Both the position numbers and the translations under genes were made by a program. Below are positions 7,541-16,586 of a stretch of DNA of 64,000 nucleotides, piece after piece. This DNA is from Christensenella sp. UBA1685 (lineage in GTDB: Bacteria; Bacillota; Clostridia; Christensenellales; CAG-138). The stretch is from positions 1 through 64,000 of the forward strand of contig DCKB01000003.1 of assembly GCA_002320595.1 (NCBI GenBank), in the 5' to 3' direction. Numbering within the stretch: the first letter of the stretch is position 1; each line of letters starts with the position of its first letter. The notes under the pieces were generated by a model that saw nothing but the letters and a program-made list of their open reading frames with translations, was not told where the DNA came from and did not search any database.

Positions 7541-10500
7541 TTACGCGCTTTCGTTAAACCGCGCGGACACGATCTTTGAGATTCCTTTCTCCTCCATCGC
7601 CACGCCGTAGAGCGCATTGCAGACCTCCATGCTGCCCTTGCGGTGCGTGATCAGGATAAACTGTGTATCCTCGGAATAGCGCTTCACATATTCCGCAAAG
7701 TTGGAAACGTTCACCTCGTCAAGCGAGGTTTCGATCTCGTCCAGGATGCAGAACGCCGTGGGCTTGAGTTTGAGCATCGCAAATAGCAGCGCGATGGCCG
7801 TAAGCGCCCGCTCGCCGCCTGAAAGCAGGGAAAGCAACTGCAATTTCTTTCCCGGCGGCTGCGCGATGATGTCAATGTCGCAGTTGAGGATGTCATTTTT
7901 GTCGGAAAGCAGCAGCTCCGCCTTTCCGCCGCCAAAGAGTTCTGTGAACGTTGTGGTGAAGTTCTCGCCGATGCGCTCGAACTGCTTGCGGAACTCTGTC
8001 TCCATCGTGGCTACAAGCTCGCCGATGAGCTGCTGCAGATCCGCCTCCGCCTGCATGAGATCATTGCACTGTGCGCTCAGGCTCTCATAGCGTTCCTTCA
8101 CATTTTTGTAATCGTCAATCGCGCTCACGTTCACATCGCCGAGCGCACGAATGGCTTTTTTCAGCTCGTCTACCCGAATATGCGAGGCCGTGACGGCAAT
8201 CTGCCTTCGGAACGGCTGTGCATTTTCGTAGGTAAGCTCATATTCCTCCCAGATGCGGTCCTGCATGGTTTGCAGCTCCATCTGCGTGCGGCTCTGGTTT
8301 AGCTCCGCCTTGTGGCTGCGTTCCCGCATGTCCCCAAGCTCGGCCGAGACGGCTTCCCGCCGTGCGCGCAGTTCATCCAGCGCATTCAAATGCTTCACGC
8401 GCTCATTTTCCATTGCATGCAGCCGGTCGGTATGCGCATCAACCTCCTTGCGCTCCGCGTCAATGGTTCCGTCGATGGCGGAAAGCGCATTGCGCATCTC
8501 TCCGAATTTTGCGAGCGCTTCCTCCGCTGCACGCCGGTCTGCCTCAATGGCGGCGCCGACCTGCGCAAGCTCGCGCCGCATGCGCGCACGCTCGTTCTCT
8601 GCCGCGGAGCCTTCCTTTTCAAGCGCCATAAGCGCAACGCGCCGCTCGGTTGCGCGCTCGTTTTCCGCCGCATGCTCCGCGCGCAGCGCCGCAAGCGCCT
8701 CCTGCGTTTTTTTAATGTCCTCCTGCGTGGCAAAATTCCCCTCTTCGAGGCCCTCCCGGTCCGTCTCCGCTGCACGGCGCTGTTCATCGATGTTTTCGAT
8801 ATTATCCCGGATCTGTGCGCGTTCAAGCTCCGTTTCCTTCAGCTCCTCCTGCGCCTCATCCACATAGTTTAAAATAATGTCGAGCTTCTCCTTTTGCGTT
8901 GCAAGCTCCACATCCTTTTTATGCAGCGTTTCCGCCGCAGCTTCAACAGCCGCGTTTGAGCCGCTGAGCGAAGCCTCCGCAGCCTCCGCCTCCGCAGTTC
9001 GCGCCGCAAGCCCCTCGGCAAGGGACGCCATGCGCTTTTTCAGTTCCTCGATCTCCCGCTCGCGGCCGATCAGGCTGAACTCACGCTTCTGCACGCTTCC
9101 GCCTGTCATGGAGCCGCCCGGATTGATGATGTCGCCTTTCACCGTTGCGATCCGAAATGCGCCGCGCGCCCGCTTGTTGATTGCGATGCCAGCATCAAGA
9201 TCCCGCACGATGACCGTGCGGCCAAGCAGGTTTTCAAACACGCCCCTGTATTTTGCATCGTACCCCACAAGCTCGGAGGCGACTCCGAAAAAGCCATCCA
9301 CCCGGCAGGCCTCACGCTCGTTCGCATCCAACGTGCGCGGGCGCATCGCCGAAATGGGCAGCAGCGTGGCGCGCCCGTATTCCTTGCGCCGCAGGTATTC
9401 GATCACATACTTCGCGTCCTGCTCCGTTGGCGTCACAATGTTTTGCAACGCCGATCCAAGCGCCATTTCCACCGCTGTTTCATATTCCTTCGGCACGCGG
9501 ATCAGCTCGGCAACTACGCCCTCCATACGCTTTTTCAATTCAAAATCGCGTCCGCTGTCACGGAGTACGTTGCGCACGCTCGCGTAATAGCCCTCGTGCG
9601 CACGCTTCATTTCCTCCAACACCTTCAGGCGGGATTTTCCCGCCTCCATCTGCTGCTCCATCGCACGCACAGCCTCGCGCGCTTCGCGCAGGCGCTGGTT
9701 TGTTTCATTCAGCGATGCGATGGCTGCCGCCCGCTCCGCCTCGCATGCCGTGCGCGCAGATTTTACCGCGTCAAACTGTGCCTGCGCCTGCGCATGTTCC
9801 GCATGCAGCTTTTCCGCTTTCTCCTTTAGCGCCGCTTCCTCACCGTCAATGGCAGAAAGCCGCTCCTCCAGCGTACCGCGAATCGCTTCAAAGCGGGAAA
9901 GCATGCTTTTCGCATCAGAGATGCGGTTCATCGCCTCGATCATCTCGCGCTTCTGCCGCTCCAGCAGCGCTTCTTTTTGCTCAATTTCCCCGGCCATTGC
10001 GCTGAGCTTTTCGGAAAGCACGCCAAGCGCCTCCCGCTCCGCCGTTTGCCGTCCCGCATTGCCGGAAAGCTCGCCTTCGCGCGCCGCAAGGTTGCCCGAA
10101 AGTTCCTTTTCGCGCGTTTCGTTTTCCGCAACGCGCGAAAGCAGGCGTTCGCGCTCCTTTAAAAGGTTTTCCATGCGCTCCTGAACTACGCGCGATTCAC
10201 CGGTTTTTGCCTCTACGCCGGAGGTAAGGGCGAGCAGCTTGTTCTGCAGCTCGCTGATTGCGCCGGAAAGCGCGCGTTCGCGTTCTTCCAAAGCCGCGCA
10301 GTCCGTGCCGAGGCTTCCCTCCAGCGCAGCGTTTTTTTCAATCTCGCCGGAAAGCTGGGCAAGCGTTTCCGCAAGGCCTGAAAGGCGCTCGTTTAATTTA
10401 TCATACTGGTATAGAAAAACGTTGATTTCGATTTCCTTGAGTTCATCCCTAAGGCGCAGATATTCACGCGCCGCCGTGCTCTGCGCTTCAAGCGGCCCCA

Positions 10501-11104
10501 CCTGATTCCCAAGCTCTTCCAAAATGTCTCCGAGGCGCTGAAGGTTCTTCTTTGTGTTTTCCAGCTTGCGTTCCGCATCTTCTTTGCGCACGCGGTACTT
10601 CATCACGCCCGCCGCTTCTTCAAAAGCATTGCGCCGCTCGCTCGATTTGTTGGAAAGGATTTCCTCCACGCGCCCCTGGCCAATGATGGAATATCCTTCC
10701 TTCCCGATGCCCGTGTCCCGGAACACTTCGCCGATGTCCTTTAAACGGCACGCCGCGCGGTTGATGAGATACTCGCTTTCTCCGGAGCGGTAAACGCGCC
10801 GCGTCACGGTGACTTCCGCAAACTCCGTATTCAGCTTTCCGTCCGCATTGTCAAACGTCAGCGATACCTCACAGTATGCAAGCGGCTTTTTCTGTTCCGT
10901 GCCGTTGAAAATGACGTCTTCCATCTTTGCGCCGCGCAAAGCGCGCGCGCTCTGTTCGCCAAGCACCCAGCGCACGGCGTCTGCGATGTTGCTCTTGCCG
11001 CTTCCGTTGGGGCCGACGATGGCTGTCACGCCCTTTTCAAATTCGATCTCCGTCTTCCGGGCAAAGGATTTAAACCCGTTTATCTCAAGCTTAATCAGTC
11101 TCAA
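7541..11104 (-). CDS. smc: chromosome segregation protein SMC
   Basis: SMC is the ATPase core of bacterial condensin, working with ScpA/ScpB to compact and segregate DNA. The 1187-residue protein has the head Walker A GPNGSGKSN (31-39), two long coiled coils, a hinge near residues 510-670 (GVVAELIRVP..., GGSMTGGS) and the C-terminal head with signature LLSGGERALTAIALLFA followed by Walker B ILDEIETSLDE. Length is standard. It starts 25 bases after rnc and is followed by ftsY. Confidence 0.98.
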   Translation of the reverse strand: MRLIKLEINGFKSFARKTEIEFEKGVTAIVGPNGSGKSNIADAVRWVLGEQSARALRGAKMEDVIFNGTEQKKPLAYCEVSLTFDNADGKLNTEFAEVTVTRRVYRSGESEYLINRAACRLKDIGEVFRDTGIGKEGYSIIGQGRVEEILSNKSSERRNAFEEAAGVMKYRVRKEDAERKLENTKKNLQRLGDILEELGNQVGPLEAQSTAAREYLRLRDELKEIEINVFLYQYDKLNERLSGLAETLAQLSGEIEKNAALEGSLGTDCAALEERERALSGAISELQNKLLALTSGVEAKTGESRVVQERMENLLKERERLLSRVAENETREKELSGNLAAREGELSGNAGRQTAEREALGVLSEKLSAMAGEIEQKEALLERQKREMIEAMNRISDAKSMLSRFEAIRGTLEERLSAIDGEEAALKEKAEKLHAEHAQAQAQFDAVKSARTACEAERAAAIASLNETNQRLREAREAVRAMEQQMEAGKSRLKVLEEMKRAHEGYYASVRNVLRDSGRDFELKKRMEGVVAELIRVPKEYETAVEMALGSALQNIVTPTEQDAKYVIEYLRRKEYGRATLLPISAMRPRTLDANEREACRVDGFFGVASELVGYDAKYRGVFENLLGRTVIVRDLDAGIAINKRARGAFRIATVKGDIINPGGSMTGGSVQKREFSLIGREREIEELKKRMASLAEGLAARTAEAEAAEASLSGSNAAVEAAAETLHKKDVELATQKEKLDIILNYVDEAQEELKETELERAQIRDNIENIDEQRRAAETDREGLEEGNFATQEDIKKTQEALAALRAEHAAENERATERRVALMALEKEGSAAENERARMRRELAQVGAAIEADRRAAEEALAKFGEMRNALSAIDGTIDAERKEVDAHTDRLHAMENERVKHLNALDELRARREAVSAELGDMRERSHKAELNQSRTQMELQTMQDRIWEEYELTYENAQPFRRQIAVTASHIRVDELKKAIRALGDVNVSAIDDYKNVKERYESLSAQCNDLMQAEADLQQLIGELVATMETEFRKQFERIGENFTTTFTELFGGGKAELLLSDKNDILNCDIDIIAQPPGKKLQLLSLLSGGERALTAIALLFAMLKLKPTAFCILDEIETSLDEVNVSNFAEYVKRYSEDTQFILITHRKGSMEVCNALYGVAMEEKGISKIVSARFNESA

Positions 11105-11129
11105 TCGCGTATACCAAACCTTTTCCGCT

Positions 11130-11846
11130 TCAATCCGCAGCGTGGATCACGCCGAATTCAATAAGCGCCGCGCGCGCCGCCTGCTGCCCCGCTTCCTGCT
11201 TTGTGCGGCCTTCCCCAATGCCTGCGGTCTCCCCTGCGACAAGCACCCGCATGGTAAAGGTCTTGTTGTGATCCGGGCCGCTGCTGCCTGTAAGTTCGTA
11301 AACGATCTGGCCCATGTGGCGCTTTTGCACATATTCCTGAAGCATAGTTTTGTGGTCTTTGATCAGCCGCCCGGCCATCGCGTCCGCCACGCTATTGTGA
11401 ACAAACCGCATGATGAATCCCTTTGCGACCTCCATGCCTCCGTCAATATACAAAGCGCCGATCACCGCCTCCACCGCATCCGAAAGGATAGACGGTTTCT
11501 CCCTGCCGCCGGAATGATCCTCTCCGCGGCCGAGCAAGAGCATTGCCCCCAGGCCGTATTCCCGCGCCACCTGATACAGCGCGCCCTCGCAAACCGCTTG
11601 TGCCCGAAGGCGGGTCATCGCGCCTTCATCATAATCCGGGAAGCGCAGGTACAGATATTCGCTCGTGCACAGTTCCAGTACTGCATCTCCCAAAAACTCC
11701 AGCCTTTCGTTGTGTGCGCTGGCGCGCCCATCCCCTTTTACATAGGACGTATGGGTGAGCGCCGTATCCAGCAGCGCCAGATCGTGGAAGCGGTATTCAA
11801 GCCGCTCCTCCAAGGCATTAAGCGTCTTTCTTCGCTGAAATTCCAA
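11130..11846 (-). CDS. rnc: ribonuclease III
   Basis: RNase III cleaves double-stranded RNA, including rRNA precursors. The product has the endonuclease domain with the signature HNERLEFLGDAVLEL (metal-binding Glu/Asp), a second acidic site in SDAVEAVIGALY, and a C-terminal dsRNA-binding domain (DHKTMLQEYVQKR... ARAALIEFG). I place the start at TTG 11844-11846 (238 residues) because a GGAGG site lies 5 bases ahead; the GTG 12 bases further upstream (11856-11858) would sit on top of that site. An acpP terminator lies just upstream. Confidence 0.94.
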   Translation of the reverse strand: MEFQRRKTLNALEERLEYRFHDLALLDTALTHTSYVKGDGRASAHNERLEFLGDAVLELCTSEYLYLRFPDYDEGAMTRLRAQAVCEGALYQVAREYGLGAMLLLGRGEDHSGGREKPSILSDAVEAVIGALYIDGGMEVAKGFIMRFVHNSVADAMAGRLIKDHKTMLQEYVQKRHMGQIVYELTGSSGPDHNKTFTMRVLVAGETAGIGEGRTKQEAGQQAARAALIEFGVIHAAD

Positions 11847-11863
11847 GCTTACCTCCACATGCC

Positions 11864-11888
11864 AAAAACCCGCATCGGCGATGCGGGT
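11864..11888 (-). terminator. intrinsic terminator after acpP
   Basis: ACCCGCAT (11868-11875) and ATGCGGGT (11881-11888) form a GC-rich stem, extendable by CG/CG, followed on the minus strand by a TTTTT run. Confidence 0.85.
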
Positions 11889-11905
11889 ATCAGCGAACCC
11901 CTCAG

Positions 11906-12127
11906 TTATTTCTGCACGTACTTCACGATGTCACCCACGCAGTGGATGTTGGGCAGCTCGTCATCCGGGATCTGTACGCCATACTGCTGCTCCAGATCCA
12001 TAATAAGTTCCACGATGTCAAGGGAATCGGCCTTCAGGTCTTCAATGAGCCTGGATTCCATCGTAATCTCCTCCTCCGGGAGGTCAAGCTGCTTTGCGAT
12101 TGCAGCGCGTACGCTTTCAAATTCCAT
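11906..12127 (-). CDS. acpP: acyl carrier protein
   Basis: ACP carries growing fatty acyl chains on a phosphopantetheine arm. The 73-residue acidic protein starts MEFESVRAAIAKQL and holds the modification motif LKADSLDIVELIM, in which the Ser of DSL is the attachment site; AcpS, which adds the arm, is encoded at 23602-23970. The ATG at 12125-12127 gives the normal ACP length. It follows plsX and precedes rnc, a standard Firmicutes order, though fabD and fabG are missing between plsX and acpP. Confidence 0.96.
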   Translation of the reverse strand: MEFESVRAAIAKQLDLPEEEITMESRLIEDLKADSLDIVELIMDLEQQYGVQIPDDELPNIHCVGDIVKYVQK

Positions 12128-12219
12128 GAATTGATACCGCCTTTCCAAATGATTCCAATATAAATCCGCCGGCATATCCGGCAATTGTAATTTAAGTTTA
12201 ACTTTAACGGCGCACTCTG

Positions 12220-13233
12220 TCAATCCTCTACCACGGGCAAAGCGGCAATCGCAGCGCTGATTGCCCCGTTTACGTCCGCCTGTGCAAAGCGCCTTGCCTG
12301 CATCACGGCAGAACAGAACGCCTTTGCATCCGAACTGCCATGCGCCTTGATGACCCCGCCGTTTACGCCGAGCAATGGCGCGCCGCCATGTTCGGTATAG
12401 TCCATCTTCTTTTTCATGCGCCGGAACGCGGGCTTTGCAAGCAGTGCGCCAAGCTTTGCCCGCGGGTCTGCCATAAGTTCTTCCTTAAGCATGGCAAGGA
12501 TCGTCGCGGAAAGGCCCTCCGTGTATTTGAGCACCACATTGCCGGAGAACCCGTCGCACACCAGCACGTCATAATCGCCGGAAAGGATGTCCCGTGCCTC
12601 GCAGTTGCCTGCAAAATTCACCGGTGCAGCCTGAATCAGCGGGTATGCGGCCTTGGTGAGCTCATTGCCTTTTTCAGCTTCCGCACCGTTGTTGAGAAGG
12701 CCCACGCGCGGGCTTTCAAGGCCCATAACACCCTTCATGTAAGCGGACCCCATCACCGCGAACTGCTGCAGGTAAGATGGTTTGCAATCCGCATTCGCCC
12801 CACAGTCGATCAGCATCAGCCATCCGCCCGTGCGCGTCGGCAGCAGCGGCGCAAGCGCCGGGCGCTTCACGCCTTTAATGCGCCGCACAATAAGCGTTGC
12901 ACCGGTCAAAAGCGCGCCGGTGCTTCCTGCGGAAACGACGCAGTCCGCCTCGCCGTTTGCAACCGCCGCAAGCGATTTCACAAGCGACGAATCCTTTTTG
13001 CGCTTGATGGCAAGCGTCGGTGCTTCGTGGCAGTCGATCACCTCGGAAGCGTCGAGCACAGCCATGCGTTGCGCGTCAAAGCTGTGCTTTTGAAGCTCCG
13101 CACGGACGGCGTCCTCCCTGCCGCAAAGGGTGATGGTAATGTCGTTAAAGCGGTTGAGCGCAAGCGCCGCACCCGCAACGACCGCCGCCGGTGCGTTGTC
13201 GCCGCCGAACGCATCCATAATAATCCGAATCAT
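12220..13233 (-). CDS. plsX: phosphate acyltransferase PlsX
   Basis: PlsX converts acyl-ACP to acyl-phosphate, the donor for PlsY in phospholipid synthesis, and associates peripherally with the membrane. The 337-residue protein begins MIRIIMDAFGGDNAP and contains the family segments SAGSTGALLTGAT, LIDCGAN and FVGNVVLK-like CDGFSGNVVLKYTEG. It lies between rpmF (behind a terminator) and acpP. No obvious FapR-type operator was seen upstream. Confidence 0.96.
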   Translation of the reverse strand: MIRIIMDAFGGDNAPAAVVAGAALALNRFNDITITLCGREDAVRAELQKHSFDAQRMAVLDASEVIDCHEAPTLAIKRKKDSSLVKSLAAVANGEADCVVSAGSTGALLTGATLIVRRIKGVKRPALAPLLPTRTGGWLMLIDCGANADCKPSYLQQFAVMGSAYMKGVMGLESPRVGLLNNGAEAEKGNELTKAAYPLIQAAPVNFAGNCEARDILSGDYDVLVCDGFSGNVVLKYTEGLSATILAMLKEELMADPRAKLGALLAKPAFRRMKKKMDYTEHGGAPLLGVNGGVIKAHGSSDAKAFCSAVMQARRFAQADVNGAISAAIAALPVVED

Positions 13234-13320
13234 TGTAAATCAGTCCTTAATAAACAAGTATTATGTTTGATTTTACCACTCCGCACGCAAGATTGCAAAC
13301 TGCAAAGCGCACGGCACAGG

Positions 13321-13354
13321 AAAAGGGCTTTCCCCCGGTTACGGGAAAAAGCCC
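13321..13354 (-). terminator. intrinsic terminator after rpmF
   Basis: On the minus strand GGGCTTTTTCCC and GGGGGAAAGCCC form a long stem around a short loop, followed by TTTTCC. It separates yceD-rpmF from plsX, though some read-through into plsX is likely. Confidence 0.8.
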
Positions 13355-13382
13355 CTGCCTTGCAAATCAGGATCAAACTGCG

Positions 13383-13571
13383 TTACGCCTTCTGATCTTC
13401 CACTTTGACGACCTGCTTGCCATCGTAATAGCCGCACTTTTTGCATACCCGATGAGCCAGCTTGGGCTCATGGCATTGCGGGCATTCCACGATGCCGGGG
13501 ATGGAAAGTTTCCAGTTCGCCCTGCGCGCATCGCGCCTCGCCTTCGAAGTTTTTCTCTTGGGGACTGCCAT
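13383..13571 (-). CDS. rpmF: 50S ribosomal protein L32
   Basis: This 62-residue basic protein is L32: MAVPKRKTSKARRDARR at the N-terminus and a four-Cys zinc ribbon (ECPQCHEP and VCKKCGYY). The zinc-binding (C+) form is present. It starts 2 bases after yceD, the usual partner. Confidence 0.97.
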   Translation of the reverse strand: MAVPKRKTSKARRDARRANWKLSIPGIVECPQCHEPKLAHRVCKKCGYYDGKQVVKVEDQKA

Positions 13572-13573
13572 GG

Positions 13574-14092
13574 TTACACCTCCTTATCGTCGTTCAACAG
13601 CGTCCTGAGCGCGGCAAAGGGCGAGGGAGGTTCTTCCCCGGCCGCTTCCTGCGCGCAGGCGCACTGCGCTGTGTTCAAATCGCACCCGCAAACGGGGCAT
13701 AGCCCGCGGCAGTCCGGCCTGCACACGCTGTAAGGCAGCATGTTGAGCAGGATCGCATCACGGAGCATTTGGCTGACATCAAGTTCCTCGCCCGAAAAAC
13801 CGTAGCATTCACCGTCCTCGTCCGCATTTTTTTCAAAACGCTCGTCGAACTTCGTTTCAAACGGTTCCTCAAATTCCTTTGCGCAGCGTGCGCATTGGGA
13901 ATGCAGCGAAGTCTTCAAAGTTCCTTTCACGGAAAACCCGCTGCCGTCAAACACGTATTCCGCGTCCACCGAAACCGGGGCGGCAAACCGAAGGGTGCGG
14001 CCCAGATATTCCATGTCCGCGAAGGGCTCGGACGCATGAAACGCGCCGATGTGCCCGGGGAGTTTCAACTCCAAAGCTACGGGTATTTTCAT
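13574..14092 (-). CDS. yceD: YceD family (DUF177) protein
   Basis: DUF177/YceD proteins are encoded next to rpmF across bacteria and are linked to 23S rRNA or ribosome metabolism. The 172-residue protein shows the conserved SLHSQCARCAKEFEEP segment (~res 65-80) and the C-terminal cysteine cluster VCRPDCRGLCPVCGCDLN, a likely metal site. It heads the yceD-rpmF unit with a consensus promoter 20-50 bases upstream. Confidence 0.9.
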   Translation of the reverse strand: MKIPVALELKLPGHIGAFHASEPFADMEYLGRTLRFAAPVSVDAEYVFDGSGFSVKGTLKTSLHSQCARCAKEFEEPFETKFDERFEKNADEDGECYGFSGEELDVSQMLRDAILLNMLPYSVCRPDCRGLCPVCGCDLNTAQCACAQEAAGEEPPSPFAALRTLLNDDKEV

Positions 14093-14110
14093 TGAAAGTC
14101 AACCTCGTTT

Positions 14111-14139
14111 ATTTTATCCATTGCCCTATTGTTTGTCAA
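14111..14139 (-). promoter_or_regulatory. promoter of yceD-rpmF
   Basis: Minus-strand TTGACA (14134-14139) and TAAAAT (14111-14116) are spaced by 17 bases, directly upstream of the yceD Shine-Dalgarno site. Confidence 0.85.
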
Positions 14140-14172
14140 CAATATTTTTCGGATTCATGCCGTTTTCGGGCG

Positions 14173-15375
14173 TTATTTTGCAGCAAGCGCCGCGGTGTCG
14201 CGCGCAATCACCATTTCTTCATCCGTCGGGATCACGAACACCTTTACGCGGCTGCCCTTCGCACTGATTTCGGCTTCTTCGCCGCGCGGGCAGGTCAGGT
14301 TGGCCTCGCGGTCAAACTCCACGCCGAGATACCCAAGGTCGCCCGCAATCGCTTCACGGATCGCGCGGTCGTTCTCGCCGACACCCGCCGTGAACACGAT
14401 CGCATCCACGCCGCCGAGCGCCGCAGCGTATGCGCCGATGTATTTCTTAACTTTGTACGCAAAGGTTTTGAGCGCAAGTTTTGCACGCTCGTTGCCCGCC
14501 TTCGCAGCCTCATCCAGATCGCGGAAATCGCTCGACACGCCGGAAATGCCCAGCACGCCGCTCTTTTTGTTCATATAGGTGTCGATGCCCTTCTTGTCAA
14601 GGTCGAGTTTCTCCATCAAGTACGTCACGATCGCCGGATCCATGTCGCCGCAGCGGGTGCCCATCGGAACGCCTTCAAGCGGAGTGAGGCCCATGGAGGT
14701 ATCGATGCACTTGCCGCCCTTCACGGCCGCAATGCTAGAACCGTTGCCCAAGTGGCAGGTGATGATGCGCGTATCCTCCGCCGGCATGTTCAGCTTTTCC
14801 ATGGCCCTGCGGGAAACATAAAAATGCGAGGTGCCGTGGAATCCGTAACGCCGCACCATGAGCTCGGTGTATGCTTCATAGGGCAGGCCATACAGGAACG
14901 CTTCCGGCGGCATGGTCTGGTGGAACGCGGTGTCGAACACGGCAACCATCGGCGTGTTGGGCATGATGGCGCGGCAGGCGTCGATGCCCATAAGGTTCGC
15001 GGGGTTGTGCAGCGGCGCAAGATCTGTAAGGCTCTTGACGGCCTCGATCAGTTCATCGGTGATGAGCGCGGACTTTGCGAACTTCTCGCCGCCATGGACG
15101 ATGCGGTGGCCGACTGCGTCGATCTCATCCATGCTCTTCACAACGCCGATTTCGGGATCGGCCAGCGCGTCGAGCACCATGCGGATCGCGTCGGTATGGT
15201 CTTTCATGTCCTGCTTGAATTCGTGCTTGTCTCCGCCGGCCGGCTTATAGGTCAGCATGGAACCGCCGATGCCGATGCGCTCGCAAAGGCCCTTTGCGAT
15301 GACGTTGCCGTTGTCAACGTCGATCAGCTGATATTTCAGCGAGGAGCTTCCTGCGTTGATGACCAGTACTTTCAT
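14173..15375 (-). CDS. ackA: acetate kinase
   Basis: AckA transfers phosphate from acetyl phosphate to ADP, giving acetate and ATP at the end of fermentation. The 400-residue cytosolic enzyme begins MKVLVINAGSSSLKYQL (signature 1) and has HRIVHGGEKF, HTAFHQTMPPE-type FDTAFHQTMP, RRYGFHGTSH (signature 2), CHLGNGSS and GVGENDRAIRE. It lies 16 bases downstream of pta and is presumably co-transcribed. Confidence 0.98.
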   Translation of the reverse strand: MKVLVINAGSSSLKYQLIDVDNGNVIAKGLCERIGIGGSMLTYKPAGGDKHEFKQDMKDHTDAIRMVLDALADPEIGVVKSMDEIDAVGHRIVHGGEKFAKSALITDELIEAVKSLTDLAPLHNPANLMGIDACRAIMPNTPMVAVFDTAFHQTMPPEAFLYGLPYEAYTELMVRRYGFHGTSHFYVSRRAMEKLNMPAEDTRIITCHLGNGSSIAAVKGGKCIDTSMGLTPLEGVPMGTRCGDMDPAIVTYLMEKLDLDKKGIDTYMNKKSGVLGISGVSSDFRDLDEAAKAGNERAKLALKTFAYKVKKYIGAYAAALGGVDAIVFTAGVGENDRAIREAIAGDLGYLGVEFDREANLTCPRGEEAEISAKGSRVKVFVIPTDEEMVIARDTAALAAK

Positions 15376-15391
15376 GCTTCTTTCCCCCCTC

Positions 15392-16396
15392 TTATTTCAC
15401 CAGGTTCTGCGCCTGTACGGCCGTGATGGCAACAACAGACACGATGTCCTCCACGCTGCAGCCGCGGGAGAGGTCGTTGATGGGCTTGCGGAAGCCCTGG
15501 CAGATCGGGCCCGTAGCCTCCGCGCCTGCAAGGCGCTGCACGAGCTTGTAGCCGATGTTGCCGGCCTGAAGGTCCGGGAACACAAGGACGTTCGCTTTGC
15601 CCGCAACGGGGCTTCCGGGAGACTTGAGCTGGCCGACCTTCTCAACAAGAGCCGCATCCGCCTGAAGCTCGCCATCCACATTGAGGTTCGGCGCAAGCTC
15701 CTTGACTATTGCCGTCGCCGCAACCACCTTGTCCACATTTTCATGCTTCGCACTGCCCTTGGTGGAGAAGGAAAGCATCGCAACGCGCGGATCGATGCCG
15801 CAGAGCACCCTTCCGGTTTCGGCGGAAGCGATTGCGATGGAAGCGAGTTGTTCCGCCGTGGGAACAATGTTCACCGCGCAGTCCGCAAAAATCATCACGC
15901 CATCGTCGCCATAGGCCTTATTGGGGAGTTCCATAATGAAGCAGCTCGACACGGTGTTCATGCCGGGAGCCATTTTGATGATCTGCAGGCCCGGGCGCAG
16001 CGTTGCTGCCGTGGTGCAGATCGCGCCGGCGACCATGCCGTCCACCTTGTCGTCATAAAGCATCATCGCGCCAAAGAACATGGTGTCCTTCATGGTGGCT
16101 TCGGCCTTTTCGGGGGTCATGCCCTTGGCCTTGCGCATTTCATAAAATTCATTCGCATAGCGTCCGAAATCGGGCGAGGCAGCGGGATTCACAACATCAA
16201 CGCCCGAGAGGCACACGCCGAGCGTTTCCGCCTTTGCCTTGATGGCTTCAGGGTTGCCCAGAAGCGTCAGCTTGGCAATGCCTTCTTTGGTGATGATCTC
16301 CGCCGCGCGGATGGTGCGTTCTTCCTCGCCCTCGGGCAGCACGACATGTTTCACGTCGGCTTTGGCTTTCACTTTGATCTTGTCGAGAACGGACAT
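15392..16396 (-). CDS. pta: phosphate acetyltransferase
   Basis: Pta makes acetyl phosphate from acetyl-CoA; with AckA it forms the ATP-yielding acetate pathway. The 334-residue protein is the short PTA form lacking the N-terminal DRTGG region: it starts MSVLDKIKVKAKADVKHVVLPEGEEERTI and has the PTA signatures RPGLQIIKMAPGMNTVSS and VAGKANVLVFPDLQAGNIGYKL. The ATG at 16394-16396 follows AAGGAG; longer frames into the promoter are unlikely. Confidence 0.97.
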   Translation of the reverse strand: MSVLDKIKVKAKADVKHVVLPEGEEERTIRAAEIITKEGIAKLTLLGNPEAIKAKAETLGVCLSGVDVVNPAASPDFGRYANEFYEMRKAKGMTPEKAEATMKDTMFFGAMMLYDDKVDGMVAGAICTTAATLRPGLQIIKMAPGMNTVSSCFIMELPNKAYGDDGVMIFADCAVNIVPTAEQLASIAIASAETGRVLCGIDPRVAMLSFSTKGSAKHENVDKVVAATAIVKELAPNLNVDGELQADAALVEKVGQLKSPGSPVAGKANVLVFPDLQAGNIGYKLVQRLAGAEATGPICQGFRKPINDLSRGCSVEDIVSVVAITAVQAQNLVK

Positions 16397-16456
16397 TTTG
16401 GAATGATCTCCTTTCGAAACTCTTGTGTTCGGTGAGCATTTTGCTCTAACTTGGTT

Positions 16457-16465
16457 ATTATAGCA
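16457..16465 (-). promoter_or_regulatory. extended -10 promoter of pta-ackA
   Basis: Minus-strand TGC followed by TATAAT (16457-16462) is an extended -10 element about 60 bases before pta. No good -35 hexamer lies at 17 bases, which fits the extended type. Confidence 0.65.
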
Positions 16466-16494
16466 CAAGAAACGCTTTTCGCCTACCGAAACCG

Positions 16495-16516
16495 GCAATT
16501 TTGCAGGAGAAATTGC
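16495..16516. promoter_or_regulatory. dyad between divergent pta and tmcAL promoters
   Basis: GCAATTT (16495-16501) and AAATTGC (16510-16516) form a 7-bp inverted repeat with an 8-base spacer. TTGCAG is also directly repeated at 6-base spacing. It lies between the two divergent promoters and is a candidate operator. Confidence 0.35.
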
Positions 16517-16544
16517 AGTTTCTTCCGTATACCGCCCCACTTTA

Positions 16545-16553
16545 TGCTATAAT
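16545..16553 (+). promoter_or_regulatory. extended -10 promoter of tmcAL-ylbJ
   Basis: TGC plus TATAAT (16548-16553) lies about 33 bases before the tmcAL ATG, ahead of a GGGAGGA ribosome-binding site. Confidence 0.65.
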
Positions 16554-16586
16554 CATGCTGCAATACGCTTTCTTTGGGAGGACTCC

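Noticed and set aside
8253..10184. Several long plus-strand frames inside smc.
   Set aside because: Ser/Arg-rich translations that are the complement of Ala/Glu/Arg-rich coiled coil.
13879..15426. A 515-codon open frame antisense to ackA and yceD.
   Set aside because: Same shadow effect; low-complexity Arg/His-rich product and no promoter or ribosome site.
14140..16500. Rex operator (TTGTGAA...TTCACAA) near pta-ackA.
   Set aside because: No such palindrome seen by eye.
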